The notes: generated from the letters alone by a model not told the origin. A DNA stretch of 64,000 nt from Crossaster papposus (GCA_037893245.1 JBAIAA010000774.1:843001-907000), one strand, 5' to 3'. Counted from the stretch's first letter, positions 1 to 12,356 are shown. Numbers and translations are program-made.

Positions 1-2275
1 GGTTCGTAGCATCTCTGAATACGGACATTCTGTAGGTCGTACAAAGAATCTCGCCACCGGTTCCATTTAGGTAAGAAGCTTTCTGGAAGTGGCCTATCCC
101 ACATGTCTTTAGGGGTATTCGTCTCCTTTTTCATCTCTGTCATTAGTTTGCGAAGAATTAGTTTCCCTTCGATGGTCACTGGCGTCACAAAGCCGAGAGG
201 GTCGAAGGCGGAACTGGCAATTGAGAGGACACCTCGTCGAGAGAATGGTTTCTCCGGTAGGTTCACCATGAAGGTGAAAGCGTCCTGCTCGAGGGACCAA
301 TGTACTCCCAGTGATCGCTGAACGGGAAGTCTGTCGTGGTTGAAGTCGAGATGTTGTACATCTTTTGCTCTTGCCTCCTCGGGTAGTCTATTCATCACAT
401 CTTTGCTGTTCGAGATGATCTTGTGAAAGCGCAACTTCTTTCTTGCGAGTGCGTCCCGGGTTCGTTGTATAAGGCTGACGGCCGCGTCTGGGTCTGGTAG
501 AGAAATTAGCCCATCGTCGACATAAAAGTCGCGACAGACGAACTCCGACACATCGTCTTCGCAAGCGGATTCACCTCCCTTCACAACCATTCTGATGCCA
601 AATGTTGCAATTGCTGGTGATGAAATGTTACCGAAAAGATGGACATTCATGCGGTGGTCAACGATTGGCTTCTCAGGATCGTTATCTTGGAACCAAAGAA
701 AGCGGAGGTAGTCACGATGTTCGGGATTCACGTAGAAGTTGTGGAACATTTGCTCCACGTCTCCCATGACTGCGACTTGGCCGACTCTGAACCGCATGAG
801 TATGCCGAGCAGGCTATTCATCTGGTCTGGTCATTGTAGTAAGACTTTGTTCAGCGAAATGCCACTGAATTCGGCGCTTGAATCAAAAACAACTCTGATA
901 CCCGTTTTCTTCGGATGTCGAACTGGGAAGTGAGGTAGGTACCAGACAGTTCCGCCTGGTGCAGGGGGGTCGTCAACTGGTACGAGGGCTGCATTTTTTT
1001 GGCTAAGTATCTTACCCATAAAGGCTTGATACTCGTTCATCGACTCTGGTTTGCGGGTAAGAGTCCGGAGGAGGTTGTGCAGTCGAGCTTCGGCTTGAGA
1101 GCGGTTGTTTGGGAGAAGGGTTGGAGTTTCCTTGAAGGGCAGCGGAAATTCCAGATTTCCGTTGACATTAGTATGGATGCTGTCTGTCATAATCTTGACA
1201 AAACGTTGATCCTCAATCGACGGGGCCTTGTTGTTGTCGTCGCGTGTCTCGACGTAGATGCTGGAAAATGCACCCTGGTGAGCACCGACTACATCCTTTG
1301 TGACGATGTGGTTTTCACAAGCGCCACGGTAATTTGGTTGATCATCAGTAGTGTCGGAGCGAGGCGAAAGAGAGGTCGTCTGCATCAGGACCGTACGGCT
1401 GACCGAGACGTGTTCTCTGCTCTTGAGGCTGCTCGTGCACATACGGCCAGACACAGTCCAACCCATGTTCGTGCGCTGGGCCCAGGGAGTGTCTTTGGGT
1501 CCGTTTCTTGATTCTAGGACTTTGAGGGGTTCCGGACAGCTCCTACCGATGAATAAAAGGATGTCTACATCCTCCCTTGGGCTGGGAATCATGTCAGCAA
1601 TCTTGCTCAGATGGGAGAAGTTCTTGCAGAGGTCCGGGGACGGGATCTCGTCTCTGTCACCTGGTATGTTCTCGTTCTCTAGAAATGTGGGTAGGCGCTC
1701 TTTGTGGCCACTCGAGGACTCCATGACTAATCCTTGAGCTCGTCTTCCTTTGGTGAGGATTTGCCGGCCTCCGCAGGTTGACAGTTCGTAGTCGTAGGGT
1801 GGACCGTGGAGATTGAGTGCTTCGAAAAGCTTGGCGTCTCCGAGGCATGCATTTGACTGATCGTCAAGGACAGCATACACTTTGATGGAAACGGACGGTG
1901 CGCTCTGGTGGTAAACTTTGACTGGCACTATCTTGGAGCAGGAGCGTGCCATAACACATGACCTGTACCTTGTACATTTAGTGTTAGCTTCGGGTGTGTC
2001 TTTTCTCCTTAATTCTGGTATTGCTTTAGATCTCTCCTCTGACTCCCCGCCGTTCGGCTTGGTGGGGAAATGCATGAACGAAGCATGCGAGTTGCTGTCA
2101 CACTTTCTGCATCTGACTATGGTCTGACAGTCTTTGATAAGGTGCTTCTGGCCACATTTGAAACATAGACCCTTCTGTCTGCAGAACTGTGTTCTTTCTA
2201 CCGTTGGCTTTCTTCCGAAGGCGATGCATTCGGAGAGGTCATGGCCAGTTTGGTCGTGGAAGAGGCACCTCGTGG
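1..2275 (-). pseudogene. Pao/BEL retrotransposon: gag zinc knuckles, protease and reverse transcriptase (runs off window edge)
   Basis: Read from 2275 down to 1. Cys/His knuckles lie at about 2275-2085 (CFKCGQKHLIKDC and a following CRKC). A Pao-type aspartic protease region follows (VLDDQSNACLGD near 1860, then a conserved PEPLKVLESRNGP block), then the reverse transcriptase, whose YVDD active-site motif is encoded at 513-524. The order knuckles-protease-RT and these blocks are diagnostic of the Pao/BEL group. RNase H, integrase and the 3' LTR would lie before base 1. One TGA at 831-833 interrupts the RT where the family normally has glycine, and the frame is shifted relative to upstream gag in a C5 run near 2273, so this copy is dead. 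Family call is secure; activity is not expected. Confidence 0.9.
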
Positions 2276-3994
2276 GGGAGAAGACTTATGTTGCATCGGT
2301 GGGGTACCCTTTGTAGCCATCACACGAAGAGGCGACTTATGAGGTGGAAGCGTAGCACTGGGTCTTTCTTTGTTCAGCTTGCTGATTTCAGTGTACGTAC
2401 TCGGCGGGTAGAGGTCAGGATCGTTACTCGTTCTGGCCTTCTCCCTGAGAAATGATGCGAGTTCCTGGAATGGTGGGTAGCATGCGTGCGCATTTTTGTA
2501 CTTGGAGACGCGTTCTCGCCACTGGTTGTGGACGAACTGGGGGAGTTTCTCTAGGAGTGGGTGAAGATTGTACGGATAGTTCAGGACGTTGAGTCCGGGC
2601 AAATCCTTCATCTGCGCTGCCGCATCCACACACAAGTCTGCGAAGTCAAGTAGCTTACGGCGCTCGTCTGCTTTAATTTTGGGGAAGGCTATCAGCCTGT
2701 CTATTATCTGGGATGCGATCCTTGTTTTGTTCCCGAATCGTTCCTCGAGTTCCTGCCATGCCTCATCATATGCAGTCTGTGGGTCCATGACATGGCGACG
2801 AGGTCAACGAGCAGTCGCACCTCGCCTGCCGTGTACTTGGCCAAGAATGCAAGTTTTTGTGACGGGGGTGTCTGCGCTTGGCATATCATGGTTTGGAAGG
2901 ATGACCGCCATGGCCGAAACATGATAGGATCGCCTCCGTATATGTCTGGTTCATGGGCTGGTTGTCTCTGGCGGGCTAGTGTCTCGCTGATTTGCTTCGT
3001 TAGGTCGATCAGCTGGTTCCCGGGTTCAGCCTCCTTTCTAGCTTCCGGTATACTAGATCGTGTTGCATTTATCGAGTCGGTGGTCGGAGCAGAAGAACTC
3101 TCCATTGGTTTAAATGGGGGGGGGGGGGGGGGGGGGGGGGGAGGCAGGGGCTTGCAATGGACTCGCAGCCGGTGGACAGACATCACTGGTGATTGTTGTG
3201 CAAAAGTTATTTGCATGGTCGTTGGAGGACTGCTCAGGTGTCGTTGTGGGTGGTGCCGTGTTTTCTTCCCGCTCCGCTTGTAGGATAGCATTGGATCGAG
3301 CTCTCTCTGTAGCTGCAGCTTGTTTAGCTCGTAGCATTTGCAAGTCAGCATCGGCGGCTGCTCTGGTGGTTTGTTGCTCCAGGTCGTATTGGGCCTGCAG
3401 AAGTATGTTTTGTGCCTCTTGTTTGGCACGTTCGAGTTTCCTTGCCGCTTGCTGTGAGACCAACTCAGTTGTACGTTTGGCAATGAGTTCCTCAAATGTA
3501 ACGTTCTCTGCAGCGGCAGCGGCGGAGGCTAGTGCTTGAGCTTTGATACTAAAGGATGACGACGGTGTCTTGGAAATTCGAGAAGATCCATGGCTTCTGG
3601 ATGAGACTCTGGAATGCCTCGAAATATTTGATACAGTTTCCAAGGCCAAGGAGCAAGCCTTGTCGGTCGCTTTGACGATGGCGCTGTTGACAAGATTACT
3701 GTGCTCGAGGAAGGTTGTTTTCGTATGGGCTGCACGGTCCATGTAGGATGAATCTGTTGCGTAAAGTCTTCCCAGTTCTTGGAAGGCCTCTGTGCATGCT
3801 TGAAAGGCAGACCGGGTAGCGGCGAGTGTTTGCCGTATGACGTCTTCTCGGTCTGTTGGGTTCTGAAGGGTTTCGAGGAATTGTTTGGTAGTTCCCCATC
3901 TATAAGTGAGGTCTTGCTCGGCGTTCTGCATATCAGCTGGCAGTCCTACAGGGACAGGATTTTCCTCGGGCAGTTCACCTCCCGATGTGGCCAT
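2198..3994 (-). pseudogene. Pao/BEL gag, N-terminal and DUF1759-like region, frameshifted
   Basis: Gag starts at ATG 3994 (MATSGGELPEENP). Residues about 130-240 are rich in Ala, Glu, Arg and Gln and look coiled-coil. A proline run follows, encoded by a 26-nt G tract on the plus strand (3116-3141), then a conserved capsid-like block (GDPIMFRPWRSSF to AYDEAWQELEERFGN) of the DUF1759 type typical of Pao/BEL gag. The frame shifts within the homopolymer and again near 2790, where the downstream block restarts at 2788. The same second shift is present in the copy at 6684-7124, so it predates the duplication. Upstream is the leader and LTR at 3995-4866. Confidence 0.85.
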
Positions 3995-4098
3995 TATTTT
4001 CTTTTGTTTGGATTCTCTTTAGGTTCGAGCGAGTAACATGTGTATAGTCTTGGGTGTCCACCGTCGGTTGTTTTTCAAGAAGTCGTCTCGAAGCCAGT

Positions 4099-4866
4099 TG
4101 TTTTAGAACACAGTCGTTTCACTGTTCTGGCGTCTGCAAAGGCGTAGATTCAGGGAATCGTTAGCTTAGGTTCAACCAGAGAGGGTCAACTGAAGAACAA
4201 AGAACGATCTGGCCGGAGGTCAGGGCTGCGGTTTCCAAATGAACTTTATTCCACGGTGAACTGTAAAAGAGTACACAAAACCTTATATAATAATTTGATC
4301 ATGTTTATAATGAAGAGATGCGTGTAAAACGCTTCCTAAAAGCAATAAAATCACTTTACAATGAGCAGTTTATGTAAAATGAGCAAAAGCCTTAAATACA
4401 GGGATGGCTCCACCATGTGAATGGGTGACCTATCGGAATGGAGCTCTCGCTTAATAACTATCAAAATACACGGAAATCTAATTATCTATGAATAACAGAG
4501 TGACAAGTACTAAACACTATAATTATATAGAGGAAAGTACGGCAGCAGATTAAACCACTAACATAACCGAGTCGGGTCTAGATGATTTTAAATCCAGCGA
4601 CGATGAAGAATGCAATAAATCTACGCACGTGGGAAATATTGACTCAGCAGAATTATCTCGAAAATGACAAATACTGAGAAACTTACATGACTGTGGGGCT
4701 AGGTGAATCTACATAATTATGATTAAGGTGACCTGCAAGGGTAACACAAGACTTGGATCGGACGAATGGCAGATTTCTAGGAGATATCAGGCGGAATGTC
4801 GGGCAAACAAAAGTAACATGGCTACCTTGACAAAACCGTACGTGATGAGAACTGAGACCGTAAAAG
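4099..4866 (-). mobile_element. BEL LTR, copy 1 (outer end fused to gag)
   Basis: Leader and LTR sequence upstream of gag. It contains a minus-strand AATAAA in the block at 4238-4250, expected for the R region. The inner edge near 4099 (minus-strand CA followed two bases later by TGGCTTCGAG, a possible primer site) is inferred. The outer end has lost its flank and joins gag at 4867. Confidence 0.6.
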
Positions 4867-5633
4867 GACTGCTCAGGTGTCGTTGTGGGTGGTGCCGTGT
4901 TTTCTTCCCGCTCCGCTTGTAGGATAGCATTGGATCGAGCTCTCTCTGTAGCTGCAGCTTGTTTAGCTCGTAGCATTTGCAAGTCAGCATCGGCGGCTGC
5001 TCTGGTGGTTTGTTGCTCCAGGTCGTATTGGGCCTGCAGAAGTATGTTTTGTGCCTCTTGTTTGGCACGTTCGAGTTTCCTTGCCGCTTGCTGTGAGACC
5101 AACTCAGTTGTACGTTTGGCAATGAGTTCCTCAAATGTAACGTTCTCTGCAGCGGCAGCGGCGGAGGCTAGTGCTTGAGCTTTGATACTAAAGGATGACG
5201 ACGGTGTCTTGGAAATTCGAGAAGATCCATGGCTTCTGGATGAGACTCTGGAATGCCTCGAAATATTTGATACAGTTTCCAAGGCCAAGGAGCAAGCCTT
5301 GTCGGTCGCTTTGACGATGGCGCTGTTGACAAGATTACTGTGCTCGAGGAAGGTTGTTTTCGTATGGGCTGCACGGTCCATGTAGGATGAATCTGTTGCG
5401 TAAAGTCTTCCCAGTTCTTGGAAGGCCTCTGTGCATGCTTGAAAGGCAGACCGGGTAGCGGCGAGTGTTTGCCGTATGACGTCTTCTCGGTCTGTTGGGT
5501 TCTGAAGGGTTTCGAGGAATTGTTTGGTAGTTCCCCATCTATAAGTGAGGTCTTGCTCGGCGTTCTGCATATCAGCTGGCAGTCCTACAGGGACAGGATT
5601 TTCCTCGGGCAGTTCACCTCCCGATGTGGCCAT
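4683..5633 (-). pseudogene. BEL gag N-terminal fragment fused in frame to LTR (316 codons)
   Basis: This second gag copy begins at ATG 5633 and is identical to the first copy through the Ala/Arg-rich segment. At about 4866 the tandem-duplication junction places LTR sequence directly after gag, and reading continues in frame through the LTR for about 60 codons to a stop at 4683. The tail has no relation to gag and is a by-product of the junction. The duplicate at 8650-9600 has the same fusion. Confidence 0.8.
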
Positions 5634-5737
5634 TATTTTCTTTTGTTTGGATTCTCTTTAGGTTCGAGCGAGTAACATGTGTATAGTCTTGGGTGTCCAC
5701 CGTCGGTTGTTTTTCAAGAAGTCGTCTCGAAGCCAGT

Positions 5738-6511
5738 TGTTTTAGAACACAGTCGTTTCACTGTTCTGGCGTCTGCAAAGGCGTAGATTCAGGGAATCGT
5801 TAGCTTAGGTTCAACCAGAGAGGGTCAACTGAAGAACAAAGAACGATCTGGCCGGAGGTCAGGGCTGCGGTTTCCAAATGAACTTTATTCCACGGTGAAC
5901 TGTAAAAGAGTACACAAAACCTTATATAATAATTTGATCATGTTTATAATGAAGAGATGCGTGTAAAACGCTTCCTAAAAGCAATAAAATCACTTTACAA
6001 TGAGCAGTTTATGTAAAATGAGCAAAAGCCTTAAATACAGGGATGGCTCCACCATGTGAATGGGTGACCTATCGGAATGGAGCTCTCGCTTAATAACTAT
6101 CAAAATACACGGAAATCTAATTATCTATGAATAACAGAGTGACAAGTACTAAACACTATAATTATATAGAGGAAAGTACGGCAGCAGATTAAACCACAAA
6201 CATAACCGAGTCGGGTCTAGATGATTTTAAATCCAGCGACGATGAAGAATGCAATAAATCTACGCAGTGGGAAATATTGACTCAGCAGAATTATCTCGAA
6301 AATGACAAATTCTGAGAAACTTACATGACTGTGGGGCTAGGTGAATCTACATAATTATGATTAAGGTGACCTGCAAGGGTAACACAAGACTTGGATCGGA
6401 CGAATGGCAGATTTCTAGGAGATATCAGGCGGAATGTCGGGCAAACAAAAGTAACATGGCTACCTTGACAAAACCGTACGTGATGAGAACTGAGACCGTA
6501 AAAGCTTGACA
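5738..6511 (-). mobile_element. BEL LTR, copy 2 (intact outer end)
   Basis: Same sequence as 4099-4866 but here the outer end passes into unrelated flanking DNA. Read on the minus strand the LTR would begin TGTCAAGCTTTTACGG at 6511, a normal TG start. The flank 6512-6589 is also found after the fourth copy, showing both were one locus before duplication. Confidence 0.65.
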
Positions 6512-6589
6512 GCGCCCTCAGGCGGCTCTCTGGGGTAAGTGACGACGGCCGTGACATTCCACATGTACACCTGTTGATGATAAAGATAC

Positions 6590-6676
6590 CAGGGGCGGAT
6601 CCAGGAATTTCGGTTAGAGGGGGCGCCAAAAATTGTCAACATAATATATTGGGAGAAGATATGGGAGCGCAGGAGC
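6590..6676 (+). mobile_element. Partial hAT-like MITE (left end only)
   Basis: Begins CAGGGGCGGATCCAGG and matches the complete copy at 10557-10744. It is cut off at 6676, where the second 3.97-kb BEL unit begins, so it marks the duplication breakpoint. Confidence 0.6.
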
Positions 6677-6683
6677 CTGTCTA

Positions 6684-7961
6684 TTATCTGGGATGCGATC
6701 CTTGTTTTGTTCCCGAATCGTTCCTCGAGTTCCTGCCATGCCTCATCATATGCAGTCTGTGGGTCCATGACATGGCGACGAGGTCAACGAGCAGTCGCAC
6801 CTCGCCTGCCGTGTACTTGGCCAAGAATGCAAGTTTCTGTGACGGGGGTGTCTGCGCTTGGCATATCATGGTTTGGAAGGATGACCGCCATGGCCGAAAC
6901 ATGATAGGATCGCCTCCGTATATGTCTGGTTCATGGGCTGGTTGTCTCTGGCGGGCTAGTGTCTCGCTGATTTGCTTCGTTAGGTCGATCAGCTGGTTCC
7001 CGGGTTCAGCCTCCTTTCTAGCTTCCGGTATACTAGATCGTGTTGCATTTATCGAGTCGGTGGTCGGAGCAGAAGAACTCTCCATTGGTTTAAATGGGGG
7101 GGGGGGGGGGGAAGGGGCTTGCAATGGACTCGCAGCCGGTGGACAGACATCACTGGTGATTGTTGTGCAAAAGTTATTTGCATGGTCGTTGGAGGACTGC
7201 TCAGGTGTCGTTGTGGGTGGTGCCGTGTTTTCTTCCCGCTCCGCTTGTAGGATAGCATTGGATCAAGCTCTCTCTGTAGCTGCAGCTTGTTTAGCTCGTA
7301 GCATTTGCAAGTCAGCATCGGCGGCTGCTCTGGTGGTTTGTTGCTCCAGGTCGTATTGGGCCTGCAGAAGTATGTTTTGTGCCTCTTGTTTGGCACGTTC
7401 GAGTTTCCTTGCCGCTTGCTGTGAGACCAACTCAGTTGTACGTTTGGCAATGAGTTCCTCAAATGTAACGTTCTCTGCAGCGGCAGCGGTGGAGGCTAGT
7501 GCTTGAGCTTTGATACTAAAGGATGACGACGGTGTCTTGGAAATTCGAGAAGATCCATGGCTTCTGGATGAGACTCTGGAATGCCTCGAAATATTTGATA
7601 CAGTTTCCAAGGCCAAGGAGCAAGCCTTGTCGGTCGCTTTGACGATGGCGCTGTTGACAAGATTACTGTGCTCGAGGAAGGTTGTTTTCGTATGGGCTGC
7701 ACGGTCCATGTAGGATGAATCTGTTGCGTAAAGTCTTCCCAGTTCTTGGAAGGCCTCTGTGCATGCTTGAAAGGCAGACCGGGTAGCGGCGAGTGTTTGC
7801 CGTATGACGTCTTCTCGGTCTGTTGGGTTCTGAAGGGTTTCGAGGAATTGTTTGGTAGTTCCCCATCTATAAGTGAGGTCTTGCTCGGCGTTCTGCATAT
7901 CAGCTGGCAGTCCTACAGGGACAGGATTTTCCTCGGGCAGTTCACCTCCCGATGTGGCCAT
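6684..7961 (-). pseudogene. BEL gag, third copy (duplicate of 2704-3994)
   Basis: ATG at 7961. The coding region runs through the Ala/Arg-rich part, the proline tract and the DUF1759-like block. The G tract is 16 nt here (7096-7111) against 26 nt in the first unit, and in this copy the frame is preserved across it. A private TGA near 7263 replaces an arginine codon present in the other copies; the change is CG to CA on the plus strand, as expected from CpG decay. The shift near 6770 is shared with the first unit. Confidence 0.8.
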
Positions 7962-8065
7962 TATTTTCTTTTGTTTGGATTCTCTTTAGGTTCGAGCGAG
8001 TAACATGTGTATAGTCTTGGGTGTCCACCGTCGGTTGTTTTTCAAGAAGTCGTCTCGAAGCCAGT

Positions 8066-8833
8066 TGTTTTAGAACACAGTCGTTTCACTGTTCTGGCGT
8101 CTGCAAAGGCGTAGATTCAGGGAATCGTTAGCTTAGGTTCAACCAGAGAGGGTCAACTGAAGAACAAAGAACGATCTGGCCGGAGGTCAGGGCTGCGGTT
8201 TCCAAATGAACTTTATTCCACGGTGAACTGTAAAAGAGTACACAAAACCTTATATAATAATTTGATCATGTTTATAATGAAGAGATGCGTGTAAAACGCT
8301 TCCTAAAAGCAATAAAATCACTTTACAATGAGCAGTTTATGTAAAATGAGCAAAAGCCTTAAATACAGGGATGGCTCCACCATGTGAATGGGTGACCTAT
8401 CGGAATGGAGCTCTCGCTTAATAACTATCAAAATACACGGAAATCTAATTATCTATGAATAACAGAGTGACAAGTACTAAACACTATAATTATATAGAGG
8501 AAAGTACGGCAGCAGATTAAACCACTAACATAACCGAGTCGGGTCTAGATGATTTTAAATCCAGCGACGATGAAGAATGCAATAAATCTACGCACGTGGG
8601 AAATATTGACTCAGCAGAATTATCTCGAAAATGACAAATACTGAGAAACTTACATGACTGTGGGGCTAGGTGAATCTACATAATTATGATTAAGGTGACC
8701 TGCAAGGGTAACACAAGACTTGGATCGGACGAATGGCAGATTTCTAGGAGATATCAGGCGGAATGTCGGGCAAACAAAAGTAACATGGCTACCTTGACAA
8801 AACCGTACGTGATGAGAACTGAGACCGTAAAAG
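8066..8833 (-). mobile_element. BEL LTR, copy 3
   Basis: Duplicate of 4099-4866 displaced by 3967 bp, again fused at its outer end to mid-gag. Confidence 0.6.
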
Positions 8834-9600
8834 GACTGCTCAGGTGTCGTTGTGGGTGGTGCCGTGTTTTCTTCCCGCTCCGCTTGTAGGATAGCATTGG
8901 ATCGAGCTCTCTCTGTAGCTGCAGCTTGTTTAGCTCGTAGCATTTGCAAGTCAGCATCGGCGGCTGCTCTGGTGGTTTGTTGCTCCAGGTCGTATTGGGC
9001 CTGCAGAAGTATGTTTTGTGCCTCTTGTTTGGCACGTTCGAGTTTCCTTGCCGCTTGCTGTGAGACCAACTCAGTTGTACGTTTGGCAATGAGTTCCTCA
9101 AATGTAACGTTCTCTGCAGCGGCAGCGGCGGAGGCTAGTGCTTGAGCTTTGATACTAAAGGATGACGACGGTGTCTTGGAAATTCGAGAAGATCCATGGC
9201 TTCTGGATGAGACTCTGGAATGCCTCGAAATATTTGATACAGTTTCCAAGGCCAAGGAGCAAGCCTTGTCGGTCGCTTTGACGATGGCGCTGTTGACAAG
9301 ATTACTGTGCTCGAGGAAGGTTGTTTTCGTATGGGCTGCACGGTCCATGTAGGATGAATCTGTTGCGTAAAGTCTTCCCAGTTCTTGGAAGGCCTCTGTG
9401 CATGCTTGAAAGGCAGACCGGGTAGCGGCGAGTGTTTGCCGTATGACGTCTTCTCGGTCTGTTGGGTTCTGAAGGGTTTCGAGGAATTGTTTGGTAGTTC
9501 CCCATCTATAAGTGAGGTCTTGCTCGGCGTTCTGCATATCAGCTGGCAGTCCTACAGGGACAGGATTTTCCTCGGGCAGTTCACCTCCCGATGTGGCCAT
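8650..9600 (-). pseudogene. BEL gag N-terminal fragment fused to LTR, fourth copy
   Basis: Exact counterpart of 4683-5633 with the same 316-codon fusion reading frame. It is the last gag start before the flank at 10479. Confidence 0.8.
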
Positions 9601-9704
9601 TATTTTCTTTTGTTTGGATTCTCTTTAGGTTCGAGCGAGTAACATGTGTATAGTCTTGGGTGTCCACCGTCGGTTGTTTTTCAAGAAGTCGTCTCGAAGC
9701 CAGT

Positions 9705-10478
9705 TGTTTTAGAACACAGTCGTTTCACTGTTCTGGCGTCTGCAAAGGCGTAGATTCAGGGAATCGTTAGCTTAGGTTCAACCAGAGAGGGTCAACTGAA
9801 GAACAAAGAACGATCTGGCCGGAGGTCAGGGCTGCGGTTTCCAAATGAACTTTATTCCACGGTGAACTGTAAAAGAGTACACAAAACCTTATATAATAAT
9901 TTGATCATGTTTATAATGAAGAGATGCGTGTAAAACGCTTCCTAAAAGCAATAAAATCACTTTACAATGAGCAGTTTATGTAAAATGAGCAAAAGCCTTA
10001 AATACAGGGATGGCTCCACCATGTGAATGGGTGACCTATCGGAATGGAGCTCTCGCTTAATAACTATCAAAATACACGGAAATCTAATTATCTATGAATA
10101 ACAGAGTGACAAGTACTAAACACTATAATTATATAGAGGAAAGTACGGCAGCAGATTAAACCACAAACATAACCGAGTCGGGTCTAGATGATTTTAAATC
10201 CAGCGACGATGAAGAATGCAATAAATCTACGCAGTGGGAAATATTGACTCAGCAGAATTATCTCGAAAATGACAAATTCTGAGAAACTTACATGACTGTG
10301 GGGCTAGGTGAATCTACATAATTATGATTAAGGTGACCTGCAAGGGTAACACAAGACTTGGATCGGACGAATGGCAGATTTCTAGGAGATATCAGGCGGA
10401 ATGTCGGGCAAACAAAAGTAACATGGCTACCTTGACAAAACTGTACGTGATGAGAACTGAGACCGTAAAAGCTTGACA
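9705..10478 (-). mobile_element. BEL LTR, copy 4 (original outer LTR)
   Basis: Duplicate of 5738-6511. Its outer end at 10478 passes into flanking DNA and then the complete MITE, so it is likely the 5' LTR position of the ancestral element. Confidence 0.65.
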
Positions 10479-10556
10479 GCGCCCTCAGGCGGCTCTCTGG
10501 GGTAAGTGACGACGGCCGTGACATTCCACATGTACACCTGTTGATGATAAAGATAC

Positions 10557-10744
10557 CAGGGGCGGATCCAGGAATTTCGGTTAGAGGGGGCGCCAAAAAT
10601 TGTCAACATAATATATTGGGAGAAGATATGGGAGCGCAGGAGGCGCGAAGCCCCAACGCCGAGATCTTCTCAATCTTCTCGAGATTTTTTTAGGGGGGGC
10701 GCGCGCCGGGTGCGCCCCCCCCCCCCCCCCCCTGGATCCGCGCA
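10557..10744 (+). mobile_element. hAT-like MITE
   Basis: Left end CAGGGGCGGATCCAGG and right end CCTGGATCCGCGCATG are inverted repeats. The interior has a G7 block and a long C tract that can pair with each other. The CAGGGGCGGATC-type end is typical of hAT-derived MITEs (recalled family knowledge). No clean 8-bp target duplication was found. Confidence 0.5.
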
Positions 10745-11118
10745 TGGATACACCATGTAAGGATTGGAAAACGTTGACAAAATGAACATAAAACGATACA
10801 GTATATAGCCAGCGTAATTGCAACTGATTTTCAAAATATACGTACATGTACACTGTACATGACAACTTTTTTTATCATCAACAACCATGCATGGATTTGA
10901 CGAGTCAATGGACGCCGTATAGGGCCGCCGTATAGATCACCGGTACGGCAGATTGCAGGACCGATTGCAGGCCGTGGGCCAGAAATCGTAGCGTGCAAGA
11001 TCATTCAAGGTTTTCGGTGGCAACTTGTTTTCTTTTCTAATAAACACATTTTGTGTCACAGATTGATATTTCTTCTGTTGCCTGCACTGAACGTTGCACG
11101 TTAACGTGAAAATCAAGG
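10745..11118. other. No gene recognised
   Basis: AT-rich sequence followed by a stretch with several CGTATAG and CGGTACGG words. Nothing with coding character on either strand. Confidence 0.5.
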
Positions 11119-11262
11119 TTGAAAATATTCAATTTTCCGTCGCTTCGTGGACGTTTTTTGAACCACCAACAGAGGGCGGTATCTGCCACCTCGAATCATC
11201 GCTTCGTGGGCTACTTAGAAAATCGCGTTAATGTACCCGGGAACGAGGAAGGCAGAAGCAAT

Positions 11263-11382
11263 ATGGCGACGCCCTTGAATTGGGCGTGCGTTTGCCACGT
11301 CTGCGAAGAAAAGGGGGAAATTACACCGTTTTCAGAGACGAGCTGGCAGAAATGTGTAACTTGTTGTCAGCAATGGAAATAA
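11263..11382 (+). pseudogene. Candidate first exon of an unknown Cys-rich protein
   Basis: An ATG in good context at 11263 opens a 39-codon frame (MATPLNWACVCHVCEEKG, ending QQWK then TAA) with a CxCxxC cluster and a CVTCC cluster. Short N-termini of this kind, with a Cys pair followed by a ...W..C..C...W pattern, occur in recurrent uncharacterised invertebrate proteins that end in a Cys-rich tail like the one at 17456-17845; that resemblance is from memory. The gypsy element at 12226-17126 lies between the two pieces. No clear splice donor is seen before the stop. Confidence 0.3.
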
Positions 11383-12220
11383 TTGGATGGAAAGGAGAGG
11401 GGGGTTGCGATTGAAACTTGAAAGTAACGAAATAGCAAAAATAACGAGCGACCAAAAGACTACCAGTCATGCCAGAACCACAGGCCTGTACCAGAGGTAA
11501 ATTCCCATGTCATGGGGAATAGCCATGACATGGTCTCGGGCTATTTTAGCATTAGAGACACTGTTACTGTTTGTCCCCAAAAAGATGAGTATAATACTTT
11601 TGTTTCTTTTGTTCACAATATTATTATTGATGGCATAAAAACAATTAATAATAGTACATCATATTTATAAGCCTAAATAATACATTGTTAAGCTATATCC
11701 GTTTCACTCGCCCATGTGTAAACTAATCTCTTGCTCCATGGTCTCATGAACAATTTGTTTTTCATAAACAAAACACTTCTCACAGTCCTAGTCTCACAGT
11801 CACACAACATATTTAATTGGCTTAGTTATAGGCTCAATCTGATAGTGGACAGGTCATGCAGGTGGGATGATGTTTAATTTGTTCATGCAATCGGTCTTTG
11901 TAATTGTAGATTACCTCACCACTTGGAAACACACGCCTAAAATCATCTGGTTACGTTGTTTGAATCTCTAAATAAAAACAATTCAAGTCCAAATGAAAAG
12001 TACCTAGCCTGCCTGGTAATTGAAAATGAGGCAATGCAAAACATCCAATCATAACAGATTCTGCGAGCATTAATTAGTCATGAATTAATTAGTCATTTTG
12101 CATTTACTGTGGTATAGCTGAACAGTGCGGCAAAATGGCATTGCCTACAAAAAACTGAATAACACTTTTGCCCCTAAAAATAGATGCAGGTGGCAACGTA
12201 CATGTAAGTTGTTACTTTTA
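11383..12220. other. No gene recognised
   Basis: AT-rich, stop-dense sequence with a TCATGAATTAATTAG direct repeat near 12075. It ends at the gypsy target site GAATT (12221-12225). Confidence 0.5.
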
Positions 12221-12225
12221 GAATT

Positions 12226-12356
12226 TGTAATGTTCTGGACAACTAAATGAACGAACATGCGTGACATTACTTGCCAGTATCATGAGTGCTTTATTATAAG
12301 CTATGCAGTACGCATGCTCAACCTCTGCTCATTAACATATGTATGAATACATTACA
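12226..12356 (-). repeat. Gypsy 3' LTR
   Basis: 131 bp, TGTAATG...CATTACA. It contains a TTTATTATAAGC block that is complementary to a polyadenylation-like AATAAA. It differs from the other LTR near 12267 (ACATTAC against ACAGTAC) and 12280 (TATCATGAG against TATCTCGAG). Confidence 0.95.

Larger units (their letters stand above)
2694..10645 (-). repeat. Nested tandem array of BEL gag start plus LTR (two 3.97-kb units, each with two 1.64-kb subunits)
   Basis: The gag start codon recurs at 3994, 5633, 7961 and 9600. Spacings are 1639 bp within a unit and 3967 bp between units. Subunits 3228-4866 and 4867-6505 join LTR start directly to mid-gag; 7195-8833 and 8834-10472 repeat this. The outer duplication joins the end of a partial MITE near 6676 to gag sequence equivalent to 2694, and the MITE resumes complete near 10645. 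This order is explained by a 1.64-kb tandem duplication followed by a 3.97-kb one. Copies are nearly identical, so the events are recent or the assembly repeated reads. Confidence 0.9.

Noticed and set aside
1-2275. An endogenous virus with an envelope gene
   Set aside because: Only gag, protease and RT of the Pao/BEL type are visible; no envelope-like frame is in the window.
3114-3539. Ala/Cys-rich plus-strand frames at 3114 and its duplicates (4885, 6574, 8852)
   Set aside because: Antisense shadows of the BEL gag helical region.
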